This document shows, one piece after another, positions 1 through 5,552 of a stretch of DNA of 12,723 bases. Numbering within the stretch: the stretch's first letter is position 1; the number at the start of each line of letters is the position of its first letter. The stretch is from positions 1-12,723 of the forward strand of contig JABGQJ010000161.1 in NCBI GenBank assembly GCA_018648945.1, read 5' to 3'. The translations under genes and the position numbers were made by a program. The stretch is from Victivallales bacterium. GTDB taxonomy: Bacteria > Verrucomicrobiota > Lentisphaeria > Oligosphaerales > Lenti-02. A model generated the notes under the pieces. It was not told where the DNA came from. It saw nothing but the letters and a program-made list of their open reading frames with translations, and did no database searches.

Positions 1-2
1 CC

Positions 3-74
3 AGGGGCACCCCGCCCAATTCCGGCGACACTCCACCCCTCTTCGCCTACCGCCGCCTCGACCCAACGCTCTGA
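3..74 (+). CDS. Possible 3' end of an upstream gene (partial)
   Basis: The frame starting at base 3 is open from the window edge and ends in TGA at 72-74. Two bases further on lies a strong ribosome-binding site (77-83) for the next start at 90. Stop, then Shine-Dalgarno, then ATG is the usual junction inside an operon, and an ABC-2 permease gene is commonly preceded by its ATPase gene. Only about 23 codons are visible (ending FAYRRLDPTL) and I do not recognise them, so an ATPase identity would be a guess from context. Confidence 0.25.
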   Translation, partial: RGTPPNSGDTPPLFAYRRLDPTL

Positions 75-76
75 CT

Positions 77-92
77 GGAGGAGCCAGCCATG
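77..92 (+). promoter_or_regulatory. Orphan ribosome-binding site and start codon of the disrupted permease
   Basis: GGAGGAG at 77-83 is followed after six bases by ATG at 90-92, an excellent initiation site. The reading frame it opens (MDPNSNPATKSP...) runs straight into the tandem repeat and out of frame with the permease remnant downstream. I infer that this is the original start of the permease gene, now stranded upstream of inserted or expanded repeat DNA. Confidence 0.5.
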
Positions 93-103
93 GACCCCAA
101 CTC

Positions 104-277
104 GAATCCAGCCACAAAGAGTCCGTCCCCAGACTCCCCCAGATTCCACGAATCCAGCCACAAAGAGTCCGTCCCCAGACTCCACGTCCCCAGACTCCAC
201 GTCCCCAGACTCCACGTCCCCAGACTCCATCCCCAGACTCCGTCCGCAGACTCACAAAGAGTCCCCCCCCAGACTCC
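104..277. repeat. Nested tandem/direct repeat array (15-bp units inside 34-bp repeats)
   Basis: A 34-bp block beginning GAATCCAGCCACAAAGAGTC is present twice without mismatch at 104-137 and 150-183. A third partial copy starts at CACAAAGAGTCC (253-264). Within the array, the 15-bp unit GTCCCCAGACTCCAC is repeated head to tail from 171 to about 230 (three exact units, a fourth ending in T, then a shortened one). The 15-bp period keeps all frames open, giving PQTPR or VPRLH pentapeptide repeats in two forward frames. There are no unique spacers, so this is not a CRISPR. It occupies the position of the permease N-terminal half. Confidence 0.85.
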
Positions 278-727
278 ATGCTGGCCAAGACCGCCGGGGC
301 CGTTCTCTTCGGGGTGGCCAACGCCCTCGTGCCGGTCGCCATGGCGGCGGCGCTGAGCGATCTGTCCGGTGTGCACTGGGGCATCCTGCTTCCGCCCATT
401 GTGCTGATCGCGGTCTCGTCCGCCTTCCTCGGCCTGTTCATTGCCGTCTCGGTCAGTGAAGTGTTCGAGGCGCAGACGTTCTCAAACTTCTTCCGCTTCC
501 CGATGCTCTTCCTATGCGGGCTGTTCTTCCCGGTGGCAATCTTGCCGATCTGGCTGCGACCGTTGTCCTACGTGCTGCCGCTGACCTACGGGGCCGACCT
601 GCTGCATGCCGCCGTTACCCAGCCCGGTCGCCTGCCGCCGTTGCTCGACTTCGCCCTGCTCGCCCTTTCCTGTGCGGTCCTCTTCGGTCTCAGCTTGCGC
701 AACATCCGCCGGAAATGGATCGTATAG
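278..727 (+). pseudogene. Truncated ABC-2 type transporter permease (C-terminal half only)
   Basis: The 149 codons match the C-terminal half of NodJ/DrrB-type ABC-2 permeases, inner-membrane subunits of ATP-driven exporters. The region with VSEVFEAQTFSNFFRFPMLF, followed by LCGLFFPVAILP, LRPLSYVLPLTYGADLLH and the ending LRNIRRKW, is characteristic. Four hydrophobic segments remain. Family members are about 250-270 residues, so roughly the first 100-120, including the first two membrane spans, are missing. In their place is the repeat array. The first ATG in frame (278) has no Shine-Dalgarno, and the good start at 90 is in another frame. I therefore call it a broken gene. An assembly collapse over the repeats is the alternative. 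Family assignment is firm; loss of function is inferred. Confidence 0.8.
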
Positions 728-774
728 ACGGAGGGAAGCACGAATGGAGGTCGGCGGGTTCGGAGAAGAATGAT

Positions 775-823
775 ATTCCCGCGGGGGTTTTCCGATGCAC
801 GCCCGTTTGTCTGGAGTAAAGGA
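775..823 (+). repeat. Leader module, copy A (upstream of the sigma factor)
   Basis: This 49-bp stretch aligns with 1374-1446 (copy B, ignoring its internal duplication) at 41 of 49 positions. Shared blocks are CCGCGGGGGTTTTC, CGCCCGTTTGTCTGG and the terminal AAAGGA. The AAAGGA acts as the ribosome-binding site of the sigma gene. The upstream block GGTTTTC and GTCT are separated by 16 bases, a spacing that would suit an ECF-type promoter, but that reading is speculative. Copy B is non-coding in the equivalent frame, which is why I do not include copy A in the sigma protein. Confidence 0.7.
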
Positions 824-835
824 CACTGTCGATTG

Positions 836-1372
836 GTGCCAAACGATGAAGAACTCATGCTGGCTGTCGCGGGCGGCGACCTGGACGCCTTTGGCGAACT
901 CGTCCGCCGTAACCAGCGCTATGCCTGGAACGCCGCCTGGCGCTTGCTCCAAGATCCCGCTGAGGCGGAGGACGCAGCCCAGGATGCTTTCCTGAAGATC
1001 CTCGACGCCGCGCCGCGCTATCGCCCCACCGCCGCTTTTCGTACCTACCTCTACCGCGTCGTCACCCGGCTCTGCCTGGATCGCCTCGAGAAGAAGCGCC
1101 CCACCTACACGGACCGACTGCCGGCCGCCGCTTCCGACGAGCCCGGCCCGGCCGACGCACTCCTGCAACAGGAGACCGCCGCCGCCGTTCGTCGCGCCCT
1201 TGGCACGCTTCCACCCCGCCAGCGCGCCGCGCTCGTGCTGCAACATTACGAGAACTTGAGCTACATGGAGGTGGCCCAGGCCATGAACACCTCGGTGAAG
1301 TCGATCGAGCGCCTCCTCGCGCGCGGGAGGAAAACGCTCGGGAGGCGGCTCGACGAATTCCGAGGAAGGTGA
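836..1372 (+). CDS. ECF (RpoE-like) RNA polymerase sigma factor
   Basis: A 178-residue sigma factor that would direct RNA polymerase to the promoters of an envelope-stress or efflux regulon. Sigma region 2 covers about residues 17-88 (AFGELVRRNQRYAWNAAW, then DPAEAEDAAQDAFLKI and FRTYLYRVVTRLCLDRLEKKR). Region 4 covers about 114-172 (LGTLPPRQRAALVLQHYENL, SYMEVAQAM, then the recognition helix SVKSIERLLARGRKTL). No region 1 or 3 is present, as expected for ECF factors. I chose GTG at 836 because family N-termini begin near PNDEELM and TAAAGGA (817-823) lies upstream. TTG at 833 is equally possible. ATG at 770 would add 22 residues encoded by the leader module. The adjacent downstream gene is its likely anti-sigma factor. 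Confidence 0.93.
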   Translation: MPNDEELMLAVAGGDLDAFGELVRRNQRYAWNAAWRLLQDPAEAEDAAQDAFLKILDAAPRYRPTAAFRTYLYRVVTRLCLDRLEKKRPTYTDRLPAAASDEPGPADALLQQETAAAVRRALGTLPPRQRAALVLQHYENLSYMEVAQAMNTSVKSIERLLARGRKTLGRRLDEFRGR

Positions 1373-1373
1373 A

Positions 1374-1446
1374 ATCTCCGCGGGGGTTTTCTGATGGTCG
1401 CCCGTTTGTCTGGGTGAATGGTCGCCCGTTTGTCTGGGTGAAAGGA
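1374..1446 (+). repeat. Leader module, copy B with 24-bp tandem duplication (between sigma and anti-sigma genes)
   Basis: The module begins one base after the sigma stop codon and ends with AAAGGA (1441-1446), the ribosome-binding site of the anti-sigma gene. It matches copy A (775-823) but contains an exact head-to-tail duplication of 24 bp (1395-1418 and 1419-1442). Each unit encodes a complete micro-ORF, ATG to TGA, reading MVARLSG (1394-1417 and 1418-1441). A GGGGG run at 1382-1386 sits seven bases before the first ATG. Whether these are translated, or whether the module is a promoter or a dispersed repeat, cannot be told from one window. Confidence 0.75.
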
Positions 1447-1454
1447 TGATTCTG

Positions 1455-1943
1455 ATGGTTTGCCGAGAAGTAAGACTCAAACTAGATCGTCACCTCGACG
1501 GGGAACTGTCCGCCGAGGAACGTAGCCGCATTGAGCAACACCTGGGTGAGTGCAAGGACTGTAGAGAGGCCCTGGAAGGTCTCCGCGCGGTGGCCACCGC
1601 TCTGGCTAAAACACCTGCGCCCCCGGACGTTCCGAGTGGTTTCGCGGAGCGCGTGATGGCCCGCGCTCAGCGGCGGACTCACACGCGACCGGTCATCGTG
1701 CGGCTCTGGCATTCGTTCTCTTCGGCCAGGCGCTCAGCCGCGGCCGCCGTGCTGATGCTCGGCATCGGCCTGGGCGCTCTGATGGCGAGGAGCCCCTCCA
1801 CCGATGCACCGGAGCCCTCCGGCCTCGCGGCGGCCGACCCCAACGAGGTCTATGGGCTCGATTACCTCTCTGAAGCTCCCGGTGGCTCGCTGGCGGACGC
1901 GTACCTGACTCTGGCTTCGACGGACAATGGAGGAGGTGAGTAG
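1455..1943 (+). CDS. Membrane-anchored zinc-finger anti-sigma factor (ZAS, zf-HC2)
   Basis: The protein has 162 residues. The N-terminal zinc-binding signature is C3, H29, C33 and C36 (EQHLGECKDC), the standard ZAS arrangement, in which the cytoplasmic domain binds the ECF sigma factor. A single membrane span follows at about residues 94-111 (SAAAAVLMLGIGLGALMA), and about 50 residues lie outside the membrane. The start at 1455 was preferred to ATG 1446 because AAAGGA (1441-1446) lies eight bases before it and because it puts C3 in the family position. The stop is two bases before the sensor gene, so the two are almost certainly co-translated. The product should hold the 836-1372 sigma factor inactive until the sensor signals. 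Confidence 0.9.
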   Translation: MVCREVRLKLDRHLDGELSAEERSRIEQHLGECKDCREALEGLRAVATALAKTPAPPDVPSGFAERVMARAQRRTHTRPVIVRLWHSFSSARRSAAAAVLMLGIGLGALMARSPSTDAPEPSGLAAADPNEVYGLDYLSEAPGGSLADAYLTLASTDNGGGE

Positions 1944-1945
1944 CC

Positions 1946-2488
1946 ATGTGGAAGAAGATACGGCCACTCCTGATTCTCCTGTCGGTCACGCTCAACATCG
2001 CCTTCGTAGTCTTCTCGGCAGCGTATGCGCTGCCTGGACGCCCGTGCGGACGTGACCGCACGGAGCGCGAGGAAGGCGGCGGGTGCGCGTTGCGTCGTCA
2101 ACTGGGCGCGACCGACGCGCAGTGGCGCGAGATCGAACCGCGTTTGGTGGAGTTCCAGAAGTCCGCCCGCGCCGTGTGCAAGGAGGTCAACCGGGCCCGC
2201 GGTGAGATGATCGGCCTGATCGCCGCACCCGAACCGGACCGCGAGGCAATCCGCGCGAAGCAGGAGGAGATCCTCGCCGGGCAACGCCGGATGCAGGAAC
2301 TCGTCATTGACCATCTCCTGAGTCAGAAGAAGGCTCTGACGCAGGATCAACAGCGGGAACTGTTCGACATGCTGCGGCAACGCGCGGGATGTGCAGGCCA
2401 CGGCCCCATCGCCGGACCGATGCGTGGCAGCCCATCGTGCCGCAGTCCCGAACCGGAGAAACACGGGAGAATGGCGGAGAACGAGTGA
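1946..2488 (+). CDS. Membrane-anchored periplasmic sensor, Spy/CpxP/CnrX-like (Metal_resist type)
   Basis: The protein has 180 residues. An uncleaved-looking N-terminal membrane segment (about residues 7-27, RPLLILLSVTLNIAFVVFSA) is followed by a largely helical periplasmic domain. Charged helices at about 53-90 (LGATDAQWREIEPRL...) and 98-128 (DREAIRAKQEEILAGQRRMQ) end in LTQDQQRELFDML at 131-143. That is the LTxxQ-type motif of Spy/CpxP/ZraP and Metal_resist proteins. A Cys/His/Pro-rich tail follows (C149, H152, C165). GGAGGAGGTG at 1929-1938 is an excellent ribosome-binding site. A sensor directly after a ZAS gene mirrors CnrX beside CnrY, so it probably perceives an envelope ligand, possibly metal, and controls the anti-sigma factor. 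The ligand is not known. Confidence 0.8.
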   Translation: MWKKIRPLLILLSVTLNIAFVVFSAAYALPGRPCGRDRTEREEGGGCALRRQLGATDAQWREIEPRLVEFQKSARAVCKEVNRARGEMIGLIAAPEPDREAIRAKQEEILAGQRRMQELVIDHLLSQKKALTQDQQRELFDMLRQRAGCAGHGPIAGPMRGSPSCRSPEPEKHGRMAENE

Positions 2489-2558
2489 ACGGTGGCCGGT
2501 AGCCGCTGTTCAGTCCGCGAAACTGGCGGAAACGAATCCAGCAACATGGAGCAACGAG

Positions 2559-3056
2559 ATGAAGAAGACAATCACGGTGTGTGCAGTGGCAATGGCGGCG
2601 ATCATCGCCGTCTTCGCAATCGGAGCGTATGCCCAGGAACAGGCTGCCAAGGGGGATGGAGAGGCTGCCGCGAGCGGTGCGACGGTTGCTTCGAAACGTG
2701 CGTCTGTGGACAAAGACGGCGATGGAGTCTGCGATTTGGCGAAGACATGTCACGACGATCAGACGGCGTGTGCCTGCAGCGGGAAGGGATGCTCGCGATG
2801 CCCCGACTTCAAGGATGGCAACGGTGATGGCGTCTGCGATACGCGCGCGACATGTGAAAAGCACACGTGTGCCGGATGCATGTCCGCTCAAGCAGGGCGT
2901 TGCCGCCGTACCAGGGCCCGAAATTGCCATGGCGAACGGCCGGAGACCGGAGTCGGAGAGAACGCGGCCAGGGCTGACCGCGCAGCCGGGACGTGTTCGG
3001 GACATGCAACCGGCACGACCGCGTGTGGGCGGGGCAGGAGCGGCTGGTGTCACTGA
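2559..3056 (+). CDS. Secreted Cys-rich protein with two calcium-type DxDGDGxxD loops
   Basis: The protein has 165 residues. A signal peptide (residues 1-25) probably cuts after AYA, before QEQ. Two Ca2+-binding-type loops follow, DKDGDGVCD (51-59) and DGNGDGVCD (86-94), each with its final positions carrying Cys-Asp, in a Cys-rich setting (Cys 58, 64, 71, 73, 78, 81, 93, 99, 104, 107). This resembles thrombospondin type-3 or dockerin-like half EF-hands more than canonical EF-hand pairs. The C-terminal third is Arg/Gly/His-rich and ends CGRGRSGWCH. GGAG at 2548-2551 precedes the ATG at 2559 by seven bases. Its place between two sensor genes suggests a periplasmic ion-binding role in the same response, but no function is established. 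Confidence 0.75.
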   Translation: MKKTITVCAVAMAAIIAVFAIGAYAQEQAAKGDGEAAASGATVASKRASVDKDGDGVCDLAKTCHDDQTACACSGKGCSRCPDFKDGNGDGVCDTRATCEKHTCAGCMSAQAGRCRRTRARNCHGERPETGVGENAARADRAAGTCSGHATGTTACGRGRSGWCH

Positions 3057-3116
3057 TTGCGTTGGCCAGTGCGGTCTTCCTGTCACCGAGAACCGGCATG
3101 ACGCGAAAGGAAACAG

Positions 3117-3705
3117 ATGAACAGAACTCGATTCGGCATTGTGATCGCGGGAGCAGGCGCAACTGCGTTGCTCGTTCTGTCGGTGTCCGGAGGAGGATAT
3201 GAGCCGGTAGCGGGTTCGCGGCGGGACGTCAGACACAGCTCGCCTCCAGCCCGGTGGACTTCGCGGTGGATGCGTTCACTGCTACGAGGATCTGTTGGCG
3301 CGAGCCGAACAACCGGGATTCAGCAAAGCACAGATCAGGACGATCAGGCACCTCGCCTCCGACAGTGCACGGAAATGGATCGATATGGACGCCGACGCGC
3401 GCAAGGCTCAGCATGAACTGACCGAGATGCTCGATGGAGAAGATGTCGATCTGACCGAAGTGGCTGAGCAAATCGAGCGAACCGGGAAGGCATCGGCGGA
3501 TCTCCGGTACGCCTGTGTGCGCAATATGATCGAAGTGAAAGAGGTGTTGACAACCGAGCAGTGGGGGCTCTGGCGGGAGACCAGCGGGTATACGCCCCTG
3601 TTCCAGGTCGAACCAGGACCAATCGCTCCCCGGAGTCAATCCCATTTGGTGCGAGACGACAAACGACTGGCGCAGGATCGCGGCGCTTGTTGCCGTCGGC
3701 ACTGA
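3117..3705 (+). pseudogene. Second Spy/CpxP-like periplasmic sensor, frameshifted
   Basis: GAAAGGAAA (3105-3113) and ATG 3117 start a signal peptide (MNRTRFGIVIAGAGATALLV, then LSVSGGGY). That frame then degenerates into non-protein-like sequence. The body of the protein is in another frame from about 3280: CYEDLLARAEQPGFSKAQ, DADARKAQHELTEML, VAEQIERTGKASADLRYACV and VLTTEQWGLW. These are the helices and LTxxQ-type motif of Spy/CpxP/Metal_resist sensors. Between 3203 and 3279 the third frame reads plausibly (SSPVDFAVDAF), so two single-base deletions explain the layout best; one insertion is the alternative. Sequencing error is possible. If the lesion is real, the cluster has lost this sensor. 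It follows the calcium-loop gene and precedes the second ZAS gene. Confidence 0.65.
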
Positions 3706-3731
3706 CGAACAGAAGAAGGAACGGTGATACG

Positions 3732-4082
3732 ATGAAATGCAACGCTTACAGAATCCTGATCCGGGAGCTTGAGGCGAATGCGCTTGACCCTGACGAGACC
3801 GGGCTTGTCGAGGAGCACCTCCGTGCTTGCGAAGGCTGCCTGGCGTTCCAGGAGGGTCTGCGCGCGAACGCGGATGGGCGGCGCGAAGACGTCGAGGTGC
3901 CGGGCGGCGCCCTCCGGGGCGTGGGCCAGCCAGGCCGTTCGTGGGGATGGGCTGCTGCCGCAGTCATCGCCCTCGCAGTCACCATTGGGGTTCTTCCTGC
4001 GGCTGGTGGTAGAGGCTGGCTGCACCGTTCGGGCGGTCACGGTGCTGGCTGTGCAAGGACAGCCGTCTGGGGACATCGATGA
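3732..4082 (+). CDS. Second zinc-finger (ZAS-like) membrane protein, putative anti-sigma factor
   Basis: The protein has 116 residues. C3, H29, C33 and C36 (EEHLRACEGC) reproduce exactly the spacing of the 1455-1943 anti-sigma factor, although little else is identical. One membrane span lies at about 71-89 (WGWAAAAVIALAVTIGVLP), and only about 27 residues follow, a very short outer tail. AAGAAGGA at 3713-3720 is a weakly spaced ribosome-binding site for ATG 3732. The stop overlaps the TolC-type start in an ATGA (4079-4082), which supports the frame to its end and indicates translational coupling. It may be a second regulator of the same sigma factor or of one encoded elsewhere. No sigma gene lies beside it. 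Confidence 0.75.
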   Translation: MKCNAYRILIRELEANALDPDETGLVEEHLRACEGCLAFQEGLRANADGRREDVEVPGGALRGVGQPGRSWGWAAAAVIALAVTIGVLPAAGGRGWLHRSGGHGAGCARTAVWGHR

Positions 4083-5548
4083 CCGGGGGGGCTGGCGAAG
4101 CACACGCCGCGACGAAAATGCGAGCTGCTCTCTGGAGTCTTCTGCTCTTGTGGCTCGGCGTCGGTTGCACTGCCCTGAGAAACAGGGACCGGGAGCATTC
4201 CGTGCCGATCGCTCCGTCGGATCGCTTCCATGCTTCGCCGGAGGTCGGCTTGACGTGGAGGCATGTTGTGAACGGAACTCCCGACACGCCGCCCGACTCT
4301 CCGCTGTCAAGCGAGCACCCCCTGACTCTGGCGGATTGCATCCGCATCGCGCTCGAGCGCAATCCCCGAACACGCAGCACCTGGGAAGCAGCACGCTCAG
4401 CGGCGGCGCGGGTGGGAGAGGAGCGTGCGGACTATCTGCCGTCGGTTGACCTCCGGGCTCAGACTTCACGCGGCAAGACCGTTTCCCTGGACAAGGAGGA
4501 AGAGAATCGCACGCGCGATGTCTACGCTGCGGGCATCGACGTCGGCTACCTGCTGTTTGACGGCGGCGCGCGCACAGCGCGAGTGGAGGGTGCGGAGGCC
4601 GCGTTCTCCGAAGCGGGTTCTCGTCACAACACCAAGCTGCAGGATATCGCGTTGGCGGTCGAAGCGTCCTACTACGAGCTTCTGGGAGCCCAATGGTTGC
4701 TCAAGGTGGCCGAAGGAACGGTGAGGCGCACTCGCTACCAGCTTGAACTGGCTCGGGCGCGACACGAATCAGGAGTCGTGACACGGGCCGATGTTCTTAG
4801 AGCAGAAACGCAGCGGGCCGATGCGCAACTCCAGCATGTCCGAGCCCGTAATGGTGTGCGCATATCGTACGGTCGCCTGGCCCACGCCATGGGGATCCCG
4901 GTTCACAGCACATTCGAGATCGCGGAGCTGCCCGGCGACGTCCAGCAGGACGAGCTGCCGCGCATCGAGCTGCTCCTCGATGAGGCCGCCCGGCAACGGC
5001 CCGAGCTTCAGGCCGCGCTGGCCCGCATCGAGACGATCCGGGCTCAAGTGGCCGAAGGGAAGGCCGCCTACTGGCCGACGCTCAGCGCCGAGGCAAGCGC
5101 CGGGCGCAGGGACACCGATTTCGTGCCGGAACGGGAGGAATGGGCTGTCGGGCTGACAGTCGCTTTTCCGCTCTTCGACGGCTTCGAGAGAAGAAGCCGC
5201 GTCGAGCGAGCACGGGCAGATCTTGGCAAAGCCATGGCCGATCACGCCGACCTTCTGCAGGGAATCGAACTGGACGTGTGGACGGCCTACTGGCGGCTCG
5301 CCGAAGCCGCCGAGGCGGTCGTGGCTGCTACCACTCTTGCGGCCAGTGCAAGGGAAAGCGCACGACTGGCCGAAGGGGAATACAAGAGCGGGGTCACCTC
5401 CATTGTCGGCCTGATCGATGCCCAGACCGCGCAGACAGAGGCGGAACGACGGCTGATCCAGGCACGCCTGGACTGGTACACGGCAAAGGCCCGCTTTGAG
5501 TGGGCCGTCGGCAGGTCCCTTGCCGCAAACACCAGATCACGGGAATAG
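4079..5548 (+). CDS. TolC/OEP-family outer-membrane efflux protein
   Basis: The 489-residue outer-membrane channel of the tripartite pump forms a trimeric tunnel from periplasm to outside. The family's two internal repeats are visible: HPLTLADCIRIALERNP near residue 80 opens the first helical half, and the strand motif LFDG occurs at 159-162 and again at 365-368. Long Ala/Arg/Glu-rich helices lie between. The N-terminus MRAALWSLLLLWLGVGC has a lipobox-like ending at C30 (G at -3 is imperfect), so a lipoprotein is likely. The start at 4079 overlaps the ZAS-like stop by 4 nt, with GGGGA (4070-4073) upstream. ATG 4118 is an alternative start with no clear ribosome-binding site. The adaptor gene follows after four bases. 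Confidence 0.92.
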   Translation: MTGGAGEAHAATKMRAALWSLLLLWLGVGCTALRNRDREHSVPIAPSDRFHASPEVGLTWRHVVNGTPDTPPDSPLSSEHPLTLADCIRIALERNPRTRSTWEAARSAAARVGEERADYLPSVDLRAQTSRGKTVSLDKEEENRTRDVYAAGIDVGYLLFDGGARTARVEGAEAAFSEAGSRHNTKLQDIALAVEASYYELLGAQWLLKVAEGTVRRTRYQLELARARHESGVVTRADVLRAETQRADAQLQHVRARNGVRISYGRLAHAMGIPVHSTFEIAELPGDVQQDELPRIELLLDEAARQRPELQAALARIETIRAQVAEGKAAYWPTLSAEASAGRRDTDFVPEREEWAVGLTVAFPLFDGFERRSRVERARADLGKAMADHADLLQGIELDVWTAYWRLAEAAEAVVAATTLAASARESARLAEGEYKSGVTSIVGLIDAQTAQTEAERRLIQARLDWYTAKARFEWAVGRSLAANTRSRE

Positions 5549-5552
5549 TCGT

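Noticed and set aside
104..277. CRISPR array
   Set aside because: The repeat units abut or overlap, with no unique spacers of regular length, and no cas gene is present.
770..835. ATG 770 as the sigma factor start (adds 22 residues)
   Set aside because: The added residues are encoded by leader module A, whose copy B is non-coding in the same register; sigma family N-termini align near 836. Not excluded, since GGAG lies before ATG 770.
512..1480. Minus-strand ORF of 322 codons
   Set aside because: It lies antisense to the permease remnant and the sigma gene, is Gly/Arg/Gln-rich without family features, and runs through the leader modules.
2304..3236. Minus-strand ORF of 310 codons
   Set aside because: Shadow of the sensor and calcium-loop genes, Arg/Ser/Cys-rich composition and no recognisable domain.
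4065..4074. GTCTGGGGAC before the TolC gene, reverse complement of the core of the 104-277 repeat
   Set aside because: Only 10 bases match and no neighbouring repeat sequence is present; probably chance.
4349..4360. 12-bp palindrome GCGCTCGAGCGC in the TolC gene
   Set aside because: Short GC-rich palindromes of this size are expected by chance in coding DNA of this composition.
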